Origin: an uncultured Clostridia bacterium
Lineage (GTDB): Bacteria; Bacillota_A; Clostridia; Oscillospirales; Acutalibacteraceae
NCBI GenBank assembly: GCA_937891215.1
Contig: CALAEU010000053.1
Location: 1 to 5,846, forward strand
Direction of reading: 5' to 3'
DNA length: 5,846 nucleotides
The notes under the pieces were generated by a model. The model was given only the letters and a program-made list of their open reading frames with translations, ran no database searches and was not told the origin of the DNA. Shown here piece by piece: positions 1 to 5,846 of the stretch; positions within the stretch are counted from its first letter, which is position 1; the number at the start of each line of letters is the position of its first letter. Both the position numbers and the translations under genes were made by a program.

Positions 1-112
1 TACTTTAACAACATCGTCATTCTATATAAATGACCCCGGTTCATCCACAAGAACAACTTTAAATCAATTTTTCAGTGCTTACCCTTACTTTTATAAAATG
101 TTGCATTATTAA
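1..112 (+). CDS. C-terminal end of a C39-like cysteine peptidase (partial, 5' end outside window)
   Basis: Only the last 36 codons are present: the frame is open from position 2 to a TAA at 110-112, and the gene begins beyond the left edge. The peptide contains FYINDPGSSTRTTL and ends with an aromatic-rich tail, NQFFSAYPYFYKMLHY. In C39 and C39-like (Peptidase_C39_2) cysteine peptidases the catalytic Asp lies in a DP motif late in the domain, after a strand of the form 'yyvnDP'; here Asp would be codon 32-34 and Pro 35-37. The catalytic Cys and His would be upstream and cannot be checked. Such proteins in Clostridia are often secreted, but no signal peptide is visible here. The gene converges on the giant repeat-protein gene and stops 4 bases before the terminator hairpin. 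A chance open frame is possible given the short length, but the two other plus-strand frames close at 33 and 8, and the peptide looks like real protein. The family call rests on one short motif. Confidence 0.6.
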   Translation, partial: TLTTSSFYINDPGSSTRTTLNQFFSAYPYFYKMLHY

Positions 113-116
113 AAAA

Positions 117-149
117 CATCCCATACAAGTCAGTAACTTGTATGGGATG
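117..149 (-). terminator. Intrinsic terminator of the giant repeat-protein gene, possibly bidirectional
   Basis: Bases 117-130 and 136-149 form a perfect 14-bp inverted repeat (CATCCCATACAAGT and its complement) around a 5-base loop at 131-135. Read on the minus strand, the hairpin starts 8 bases after the giant gene's TAA (158-160) and is followed at once by TTTTTTAATAAT (complement of 105-116), a classic Rho-independent arrangement. On the plus strand the hairpin begins 4 bases after the stop of the peptidase-like gene, but the following sequence (AAATTGTTTTATT) is a poorer U-tract, so termination in that direction would be weaker. The placement between two convergent stop codons suggests a shared terminator. 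The minus-strand call is strong; the bidirectional use is inference. Confidence 0.93.
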
Positions 150-157
150 AAATTGTT

Positions 158-3100
158 TTATTCAGCAGAAACTTTTGCCCACTGTGCGTAAAGAATCACT
201 TCACTCTTACCATATACATCAACAGGATAGTAATAACCATCAATGTTATACATCTCGCCTGAACCATCTGCTACGGTATTCCAACCAATAAATTCATATC
301 CATCACGGGTAAATTTATTCTTGAATATTGGCATACCACCTGCATAACGGTCAATAAGTTGTTTTTCCATTGAACCTGCGCCACCGTTACCGTTGAAAGT
401 AATTTCTGTGTAATCTTTGCTCCAGTATGGTGACATTTCTAATGAAGTCTTGTTTTCATCAAAGAATCCCCAACCGGATTCATATCTGCCATATACTAAC
501 TGTAATGGCCATTCACAGTGTACGGGAGCGTTACCGGGACCGCCGGCGCAATCGTTGAACACCCAACCTGCTATCACACGATTTGCATAAGCAAAATCGA
601 GCTCAGGCAAGCTTATTTCATCACCGTAATTATAAGTCTTTGTTACAGTAGTACCTGTTGCATCTCTATAGCCGCTATACTTATTACCACAGTAGAACGT
701 AATGGTAATTTCAATCGGCTTCCAGTTTGCGTAAAGCGTCAAGCCGCCAATCGGCATGGTAGTTGATTCGTCATAGGACGCATTTTCAAGTGTCCATTTT
801 TCGAACACGTAGCCTGCCGCTTCCGGAATTGCTACACTCGCCACTGCATCAGCAATTGACTGACCATGCTTAAGAGAAACTGTTACACGCTCGAATGAGA
901 AGTTACCAACCTCTTTACCTACAATGTGTTCTTCACCGGTTTCTTCGTCAACCTCTTTTTTATCTACCATAGTTTTAATAGTAGAGTTGCTAAAATCGAA
1001 CGTAAGATTATAGTTGTTTCTTGTGTAGTAAAGCTTTAATACAGTACTGCCGTCTGCATTTACTGTTGCAGACTTAACGTTAAGTGCATTGTCGCTATCA
1101 AAGGTAAAGCCTTCAATTTCTATTGCAGAAGCATTTACAGTTGAATTTGTAACACCTGTAAAGTTCTGTGTTTTTGAACTATCAATAACAAATTTACCAG
1201 TTAAATCTTCAAAGTAATGTTCTACTTTATATGATGTACTGTTACCTGCAGTCCATTGTGCATAAAGAACTACTGTACCGCTTACTGCAAGATTTAAAAC
1301 TACTTCCTGGTCAGAATATTTTGTACCTGTACCATCTGCTTTTGTATTCCAACCGTTGAAAACGTAACCAGTCTTTTTAAATGCATTTGATGTGAGTGTC
1401 TTGCTCTGTCCGTAAGTAAGTGAGAGACTCTGCATTGTACCACTTGTTGCACCATTGCCATTAAATGCTACTGTATAATTTGCCGCAGTCCAGACACCAC
1501 TTGTTTTTGCATAGAGCGTTGCACCATCTGCTGACATCTTACCATATTCAACATCAAGCCAACCTGTCAATGCATAACCAGGACGGGTATTATCAGCATT
1601 AAAGGTAGCAGGTGCTTTAATTGTATCACCGAATTTAACCTTTGTAGTAGCAAGAACTGTTGAACCGTCGTAACTCATCCATTTTGCATCGTAAGTATTT
1701 CTAGTGTAGTAAAGTTTCAATGTAAGATTATTATCAGAATTAATTAAACCGCTACTTACACTACCGCTTACATTTTTATTGACTGTAAAGCCTGTAAATG
1801 AAATTTCATCAGCATTTACTGTTGAACCGAATGGTGCTTTACCTGTTTCAGTCTGAGTGAGTACATAAGTACCATCTAATTGCTCAAGATAATACTCAGT
1901 TTTATAATTGTATTCTTTTGCTTCCCAGAGAGCAACAAAAACAATATCTTCATCTGAGTAAATTTCATCACCCGAAATATAATAATCAGTATCTATTAAA
2001 GTTTTTGTTTCATCGCCTTTTAAGTAGAAACCTTTTAAAACATAACCTGTCTTTGTGAGTGAGAAACTATCTTCATATTCAAACACATAGAACGGAACAC
2101 CGTATTTATAACTTGGTGTGTAAGTACCACGAAGAATACCGCCATCCAATTCAAATTTTATATAGTGTTCGTTTCTGTAATAATGATAATTTACAACTGT
2201 TGTACCGTCAGCTGCAATTGTTACCGCGCGCTTTGCAGGTGAGGTGTAGCCCTTATACGCCTTTACCTCAGGTGTTACCGTTGAATCACTTGTGCCTGCA
2301 AGTTTTTCGGTTTCTGTTTCACATTCCTCTGAAGTAAAGCTACCATCTATATCTTCACGGATATGATTTACAACATAAGCTGTATCATCATTTGCTTCAT
2401 AAATTGCTTTGAAGTAAAGTGGTAATTCACCCATTACATATTTTTCACCTGGTTTATAGATCTTGTTATCAGTGTAACCTACAGATTCCCAACCAGTTAA
2501 TGTGTAACCTGCTTTTCTGAATTCTTCATTATCAGCTTCAGACAGAATTGTAAATTCTTCGCCTTCATAGTGATAATCAAGTTCAGTGTTATTCCACCAT
2601 ACCTGCGTGTAATTACGTTTGTAATATACAGAAAGGCTTATATAATCTAATGCATCTATATGAGCTTTTTCATATTTAACAGGCTCATCATTTACAACTG
2701 CAGCAGCAGAGCAATGTGAATACCACGTGCTTTCAAACAAGCTTTCATCCTGCGGCGCTAATATGCTGTAGTCAATTTTTGTACCTGCAGGAGCAGTATG
2801 AACTTCAGTGTATGAAGGCTCCTTACTGAACGTTCCGTCCGAATTCTGAATAAAGTAATTAACTTCAAATTCAACCTCGTCTGCTTCCCAGATTGCGTAA
2901 TACTCTACTGACTTATTTTCAGATACAGAAATAGTCTCCGGTAATTCTATAATGCCTGAGGAGCCATCCTTTGTTAAAGACCAGCCCTTAAACGTGTAGC
3001 CCGGAATTTCAACCTCTGCGTAATCAGGCACTTGTAATTCCTGACCGAATCTAAGCATCTTGGTTTCTGATATCTCGTCTTCTCCGAAATACTCATAATC

Positions 3101-5846
3101 AGGATTGTTTGCATAGAAGGTTACTCTGTATTCATCACGGTTGTAATAAATGCAAAGATTTGTGCTTCCGTCACCGGCAATATAAGTGCCGTAATCGGTA
3201 TACATAATACCATCAGCAATTTCTGCTGTAAAGTTAACAGGGAATTTTGAAATATCGTGTGTAAAGCCTTCCTTAGACAACACCTCTTCAAGTCCGATTC
3301 TGTCACCGGTTTTACCTGTTTTCTTCACCTCTTCATAAACCTCATAAACTGATGGGTCATCTACTGACGCAACTAAATGAGTAATGGTGAAAGGTGTGTC
3401 TGTTCTTTCAACGTATATCGGAGTTAATCCGATTGGCACATCCGGCATTTTTACACCCTCAAGGCAATTAACCTCGTGAAGCATTTTGCCGTCATATTCA
3501 GGAAGAGCAGCACAGCTTATTTGCCAGCCGAAGAAATCGTAGCCCGGCTTTTGGTCATCATAATTTTCAAGTGCAGGAAGCTTTGAGCCCTCTATAAACC
3601 ATCTTGTTCTGCTATCATCAGGAGAGCCGAATTTTTCACCGTCTTTGTATATTATGGTAAACGGTTCATAATATTCTACCTGCATTGATGGCTCTGTCTT
3701 TTTCCAGGTTAAATTAAAAATAACTGTTAAAGGCTCTTTTGTAAACGAAGCGGTTTTGCCCGTATAAGTAAATCTTGCCTGTGTGCTTAACTCAATATCA
3801 CTATCCTCGGGATTTACCGTAATTGAGCCTGTGCTTTTATCGTAAGAGAATTTAGGGTTAGTCAAGGAAACGGCAAAATTTTCCAATCCCTTAATAACGT
3901 CCACTGTTTCACCCGTAAGAACGTTCACCTTGCGCATTCTGAGGTTATAAGGAGTTATGGTAACGGTTTTTGTATTGTAAATAGTTTGTGAAAACTCAGG
4001 ATCTACCACGGACACTATATTATCTGCATTACCTGAATTCCACAGCTCCAGCTCTCCCTCGTAAAGATGGAATCTGAATGATGCTAAATCAAGCAGAACA
4101 CCGCCGAATAAGTCTAAGTCTACGTAAAGACCTATTGCTGCATATAAGGCACCGCCTGATTGAACGTTGTGCTTATTGGTCTCTCCATTCCAATCGTAAT
4201 GGAAATAGAAGAAGCCGTAAAGGTCTAAGTAAACACCAACCTCTATCATAGCACCAAGGTTATCGAGCTTAACACTTATAAGTCCTATTGAGAACGTTAC
4301 TCTGATACCTGCACGAAGTCCCAGGTTACCCATAATAAAGAAGTTGAAATTAGTGTATGGGGTTTGCTTATCTACAACGCTTGCAGAGCCCTTTGCAGCG
4401 AACATATCGAGTGTAAAGTTGTATTGCTTTACACTTAATGCTTCAAAAGAAACACCCATTGTTATATTGAGTTTAGCACCAAATACAAGTTCAACATCTA
4501 AAACATAGTTTACAATATGTGTTTTAGGGTCAACATAACCTTTGTTGTGATACAAACGTATTGCTAAGATATCAACATAGTCAATTTCTCTTTCGAGCAT
4601 TTTTGAATACTCATTTATAAGAGAATTTTCTTCATCAACATTAAAGAACGAAACATTTCCATCTTTAAGCATATTGTTAAGTTTTGTTGCTATATTACTT
4701 GCAGATGAGAAAGTACCATCTTTCTTTTCAACAAGTTCGTTCCAGAAATATGATTTCTGATGATATTTTTCTGTGTAAACTGATGCTACTGCACCAACAC
4801 CTGTGTAAACACCCATATCAAAACCGGCGTTCACAACAACTTCATCAATCCACCATACTATATATGCCCAGTTATCCCACTGAATATCAGCAGAGAATCT
4901 CGTGTTGAATTTAACCTCTTGTTCAAATGTTACATAAAGGTCAAGATAAAAACTTTCAATAACTCTGTGACCATTTTCAACAACTTCAATACCTACAGGG
5001 ATTGTAACACCAAAAGCAACTCTTAAGCCGGTACCCTTGTTTATCTGGGTTACCTTTTTAAGCTCTGTGGTTATATCTGCGCTTATTTCAGGTGGGTCAA
5101 GCCTTACCATATAAGAAAGATTACCCGCTTCAACATCCATACCGAAGAGCTGCATCTGGTCAGGACTTAAATGATATTTTTTACCAAAAACAACTTCTTC
5201 ATCAGTACCGAGTTTGTTCTGCAAAATATATTGTGCAGATTTTTCGGCAAAGCCGCTGTCTTCTGCCTGCTCAATAATCTGCTCTTCTAATTTTTCTACC
5301 TCTTTTTCAGGAAGAACCATATCAACACCATTTGTTTCGTATGTTGAAAGAGCATTTTTGAGTTCATCTACAGTAACAGGTTTTACTGTGACAACTGTAG
5401 TTTCAGCACCTTTTTTTACACTGGTAATTTCATAGTAATCGGCAGTTTCTGTTTCACCAAGAACACCCTCATAAAGTGCAATAAAATCACCGACATTGGT
5501 TTTTGTATCTTCGTTTAAAGCCTCTTGATTTTCAAAATAAGTAAAATCAAGCACATCGTTATCTAATGTTAATGTATTTTCACTGTCATCTTTATCTGCG
5601 TGTTTCGGAACTGGTAAAACATCAGGTAAGAAAACGACATCTTCTGCTTTTGCAGATTTATAAAAATACTTATTTCCCTCAACTGAAGTGATTTCAACAT
5701 AAGCAACGTCACCGTCAACTACTGTATTTTCTTCAGTATCAATTTTACCATCATGTAAAGCAATTACATCGCCTACTGAAATATCGTTACCGCTGTATGT
5801 AAATACACCTGTAGCGGAATTATCTTTCATAGCGATACTGCCATCA
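158..5846 (-). CDS. Giant InlB B-repeat surface/secreted protein (5' partial)
   Basis: The frame runs from the right edge to TAA at 158-160. The Met at 5828-5830 is probably internal: the in-frame codons before it (Asp-Gly-Ser-Ile-Ala) are open to the edge, no ribosome-binding site precedes it, and no signal peptide follows it. Counting from that Met (1,890 residues): duplicated VGDxIAL modules (15-66, 107-156); charged helices (153-206); an unassigned beta-rich region with long alternating hydrophobic strands and a Trp cluster W318/W321/W326/W327 (215-605); a beta-sandwich-like linker (611-715); then nine InlB B-like repeats with GYxFxGW cores at about 763, 944, 1108, 1262, 1418, 1488, 1673, 1749 and 1844. 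Five MucBP-like spacers ending in YYxRN lie among them. There is no Cys before 773. The protein ends YAQWAKVSAE, with no LPXTG or C-terminal membrane segment. InlB B-like repeats form small beta-grasp-like stalk units in extracellular proteins, so an adhesin or cell-surface role is likely; any ligand or enzyme activity is unknown. A terminator follows directly. Confidence 0.95.
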   Translation of the reverse strand, partial: DGSIAMKDNSATGVFTYSGNDISVGDVIALHDGKIDTEENTVVDGDVAYVEITSVEGNKYFYKSAKAEDVVFLPDVLPVPKHADKDDSENTLTLDNDVLDFTYFENQEALNEDTKTNVGDFIALYEGVLGETETADYYEITSVKKGAETTVVTVKPVTVDELKNALSTYETNGVDMVLPEKEVEKLEEQIIEQAEDSGFAEKSAQYILQNKLGTDEEVVFGKKYHLSPDQMQLFGMDVEAGNLSYMVRLDPPEISADITTELKKVTQINKGTGLRVAFGVTIPVGIEVVENGHRVIESFYLDLYVTFEQEVKFNTRFSADIQWDNWAYIVWWIDEVVVNAGFDMGVYTGVGAVASVYTEKYHQKSYFWNELVEKKDGTFSSASNIATKLNNMLKDGNVSFFNVDEENSLINEYSKMLEREIDYVDILAIRLYHNKGYVDPKTHIVNYVLDVELVFGAKLNITMGVSFEALSVKQYNFTLDMFAAKGSASVVDKQTPYTNFNFFIMGNLGLRAGIRVTFSIGLISVKLDNLGAMIEVGVYLDLYGFFYFHYDWNGETNKHNVQSGGALYAAIGLYVDLDLFGGVLLDLASFRFHLYEGELELWNSGNADNIVSVVDPEFSQTIYNTKTVTITPYNLRMRKVNVLTGETVDVIKGLENFAVSLTNPKFSYDKSTGSITVNPEDSDIELSTQARFTYTGKTASFTKEPLTVIFNLTWKKTEPSMQVEYYEPFTIIYKDGEKFGSPDDSRTRWFIEGSKLPALENYDDQKPGYDFFGWQISCAALPEYDGKMLHEVNCLEGVKMPDVPIGLTPIYVERTDTPFTITHLVASVDDPSVYEVYEEVKKTGKTGDRIGLEEVLSKEGFTHDISKFPVNFTAEIADGIMYTDYGTYIAGDGSTNLCIYYNRDEYRVTFYANNPDYEYFGEDEISETKMLRFGQELQVPDYAEVEIPGYTFKGWSLTKDGSSGIIELPETISVSENKSVEYYAIWEADEVEFEVNYFIQNSDGTFSKEPSYTEVHTAPAGTKIDYSILAPQDESLFESTWYSHCSAAAVVNDEPVKYEKAHIDALDYISLSVYYKRNYTQVWWNNTELDYHYEGEEFTILSEADNEEFRKAGYTLTGWESVGYTDNKIYKPGEKYVMGELPLYFKAIYEANDDTAYVVNHIREDIDGSFTSEECETETEKLAGTSDSTVTPEVKAYKGYTSPAKRAVTIAADGTTVVNYHYYRNEHYIKFELDGGILRGTYTPSYKYGVPFYVFEYEDSFSLTKTGYVLKGFYLKGDETKTLIDTDYYISGDEIYSDEDIVFVALWEAKEYNYKTEYYLEQLDGTYVLTQTETGKAPFGSTVNADEISFTGFTVNKNVSGSVSSGLINSDNNLTLKLYYTRNTYDAKWMSYDGSTVLATTKVKFGDTIKAPATFNADNTRPGYALTGWLDVEYGKMSADGATLYAKTSGVWTAANYTVAFNGNGATSGTMQSLSLTYGQSKTLTSNAFKKTGYVFNGWNTKADGTGTKYSDQEVVLNLAVSGTVVLYAQWTAGNSTSYKVEHYFEDLTGKFVIDSSKTQNFTGVTNSTVNASAIEIEGFTFDSDNALNVKSATVNADGSTVLKLYYTRNNYNLTFDFSNSTIKTMVDKKEVDEETGEEHIVGKEVGNFSFERVTVSLKHGQSIADAVASVAIPEAAGYVFEKWTLENASYDESTTMPIGGLTLYANWKPIEITITFYCGNKYSGYRDATGTTVTKTYNYGDEISLPELDFAYANRVIAGWVFNDCAGGPGNAPVHCEWPLQLVYGRYESGWGFFDENKTSLEMSPYWSKDYTEITFNGNGGAGSMEKQLIDRYAGGMPIFKNKFTRDGYEFIGWNTVADGSGEMYNIDGYYYPVDVYGKSEVILYAQWAKVSAE
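176..1480 (-). repeat. C-terminal InlB B-like repeats with one spacer, ending in a tandem triplet (residues 1451-1885)
   Basis: R6 1451-1528 (1247-1480) is a near-consensus repeat: FNGNGATSGTM, YGQSKTL, GYVFNGWNTKADGTGTKY, VLYAQW. It follows R5 directly with no spacer. Spacer M5 1533-1605 (1016-1234) has YKVEHYFEDLTGKF and ends NADGSTVLKLYYTRN. Then three repeats run without spacers: R7 1606-1704 (719-1015, GYVFEKW, with an acidic insertion near 1620-1640), R8 1707-1805 (416-712, diverged, core NRVIAGW, with a long cysteine-containing insertion) and R9 1807-1885 (176-412, FNGNGGAGSM, GYEFIGWNTVADGSGEMY, ILYAQW). R6 and R9 are the closest pair in the array. The protein stops six residues after W1884. 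Confidence 0.85.
1487..3679 (-). repeat. Alternating InlB B-like / MucBP-like repeat array (residues 718-1448)
   Basis: Five InlB B-like repeats alternate with four spacer modules. InlB-like: R1 718-809 (3404-3679, GYDFFGW), R2 901-983 (2882-3130, GYTFKGW), R3 1074-1146 (2393-2611, GYTLTGW), R4 1222-1304 (1919-2167, GYVLKGF), R5 1380-1448 (1487-1693, GYALTGW). Each has a starting strand, a Tyr/Phe-Gly 'YGxx' element, the GYxhxGW core and, in most, a closing Y/FxAxW/Y strand (YAIWEA, FKAIYEA, FVALWEA). Spacers: M1 812-899, M2 985-1073, M3 1150-1220, M4 1307-1378. They start with a V/TxHY/EYY-like strand plus a DGxF/Y turn and end in YYxRN/D, often after a DGS/DGT turn, as in MucBP-like modules. 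The composite unit is 154-181 residues between GY cores. R1 and M2 are the most diverged and carry cysteines (C773, C789; C1040). Confidence 0.85.
3686..4000 (-). other. Beta-sandwich-like linker domain (residues 611-715)
   Basis: The region between the beta-rich head and the first InlB-like repeat reads as about seven short strands: KTVTITPYNLRMRKVNV, a TGETVDVI turn, FAVSLTNPKFSYDKSTGSITV, LSTQARFTYTG and EPLTVIFNLTW. The length of about 100 residues and strand spacing suit an Ig-like or similar extracellular beta-sandwich. No specific family signature is visible, so this is a structural inference. Confidence 0.45.
4016..5188 (-). other. Unassigned beta-rich region (residues 215-605)
   Basis: About 390 residues dominated by long strands of alternating hydrophobic and polar residues, with frequent Gly and aromatics. 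Examples are GLRVAFGVTIPVGIEVV, FGAKLNITMGVSFEALSV, GLRAGIRVTFSIGLISVKL, MIEVGVYLDLYGFFYFHYDW and GALYAAIGLYVDLDLFGGV. A Trp-rich stretch (W318, W321, W326, W327; DNA 4850-4879) falls early, and a helical insertion (about 376-430) interrupts the strands. There is no transmembrane-helix pattern and no cysteine. The strands resemble one another (aGlxVxxxxGlxxV), suggesting either internal duplication or a large beta-sandwich, solenoid or barrel. An outer-membrane barrel is unlikely if the host is Gram-positive. It probably forms the main folded head before the repeat stalk. I cannot name the family. Confidence 0.6.
5213..5374 (-). other. Charged helical segment of the giant protein (residues 153-206)
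   Basis: After the second VGD module the sequence turns helical and highly charged: a DELKNALSTY segment, then EKEVEKLEEQIIEQAEDSG and EKSAQYILQNKLG. Leu, Ile and Val recur every three to four residues, consistent with one or two amphipathic helices, perhaps a short coiled coil, that separate the N-terminal modules from the beta-rich region. No catalytic motif is seen. Confidence 0.55.
5363..5788 (-). repeat. Duplicated VGDxIALxxG...EITSV module near the visible N-terminus
   Basis: Two copies of a module of about 50 residues lie in tandem: residues 15-66 (5633-5788) and 107-156 (5363-5512), joined by an acidic linker. Copy 1 has VGDVIALHDGKID, then YVEITSVEGNKYFYK; copy 2 has VGDFIALYEGVLG, then YYEITSVKKGAETTVV. 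The shared pattern is VGDxIALxxG, a 6-15 residue acidic loop, a Tyr-containing EITSV strand, a short turn and another strand ending near Val-Asp/Glu. This looks like a small all-beta (SH3-like barrel) unit, an inference from the pattern alone. More copies may lie upstream of the window, since copy 1 begins close to the edge. I do not recognise a named family. Confidence 0.7.

Noticed and set aside
1..33. Plus-strand frame 1 ending TGA at 31-33 as the end of a gene
   Set aside because: Only ten codons are visible, whereas frame 2 is open to 112, carries a peptidase-like motif and stops right before the terminator.
2059..2337. Plus-strand open frame of 92 codons, and similar ones at 518-766, 4684-4908, 5092-5277 and 5214-5435
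   Set aside because: All lie antisense within the long minus-strand gene, their peptides show no domain or natural composition, and none has a convincing ribosome-binding site.
2930..2944. LPETI in the giant protein, resembling an LPXTG sortase signal
   Set aside because: It lies mid-protein (residues 963-967) inside an InlB B-like repeat, lacks the final Gly, and has no hydrophobic stretch and basic tail after it.
3121..3306. Minus-strand open frame of 61 codons in another frame
   Set aside because: It is wholly inside the giant gene on the same strand, and its peptide resembles no known protein.
176..3679. CRISPR array or recent DNA-level tandem repeat
   Set aside because: The periodicity is at the protein level; DNA copies are strongly diverged and of unequal length, with no short identical direct repeats.
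4016..5188. Outer-membrane beta barrel
   Set aside because: The alternating strands invite this reading, but the base composition and repeat types suggest a Gram-positive host, and the segment is followed by a long extracellular-type stalk rather than ending in a C-terminal aromatic residue.

Overview
This window is almost entirely one very long gene on the minus strand. It encodes the C-terminal 1,895 or so residues of a giant repeat protein whose start lies beyond the right edge (position 5846). The DNA is AT-rich (roughly 40% GC by eye), uses the standard code (Trp is TGG, and TGA is not read through), and the protein is built from InlB B-type (Listeria-Bacteroides, Flg_new-like) repeats. 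This points to a low-GC Gram-positive anaerobe of the Clostridia type (Ruminococcus/Lachnospiraceae/Oscillospiraceae-like). That placement is an inference from style, not a match to a known genome.

Layout, left to right. Positions 1-112 carry, on the plus strand, the last 36 codons of a gene that enters from the left. Its end (FYINDPGSSTRTTL, then an aromatic tail) resembles the C-terminus of a C39-like cysteine peptidase. Positions 117-149 hold a perfect 14-bp hairpin followed, on the minus strand, by six T: an intrinsic terminator for the giant gene, squeezed between the two convergent stop codons (110-112 and 158-160) and probably shared. Positions 158-5846 are the giant gene, read right to left.

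Protein order, N to C (residues counted from the Met codon at 5828-5830, which is probably internal): two copies of a small VGDxIALxxG...EITSV module (about 15-66 and 107-156); a charged helical stretch (about 153-206); a roughly 390-residue beta-rich region with long alternating hydrophobic strands that I cannot assign (215-605); a beta-sandwich-like linker (611-715); then nine InlB B-like repeats (718-1885). The first InlB repeats alternate with five MucBP-like spacer modules ending in YYxRN, and the last three run in direct tandem. The protein stops five or six residues after the final YAQW, with no LPXTG, membrane or S-layer anchor.

The most plausible role is an extracellular or surface protein with an adhesin-like repeat stalk, but function cannot be settled here because the N-terminus (signal peptide, possible catalytic or anchoring domain) is missing. 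The nearby peptidase-like gene is convergent, so it is not in the same operon. No CRISPR array, RNA gene, insertion sequence or attachment site was seen. The parts most worth a second look are the unassigned beta-rich region and the duplicated N-terminal module.
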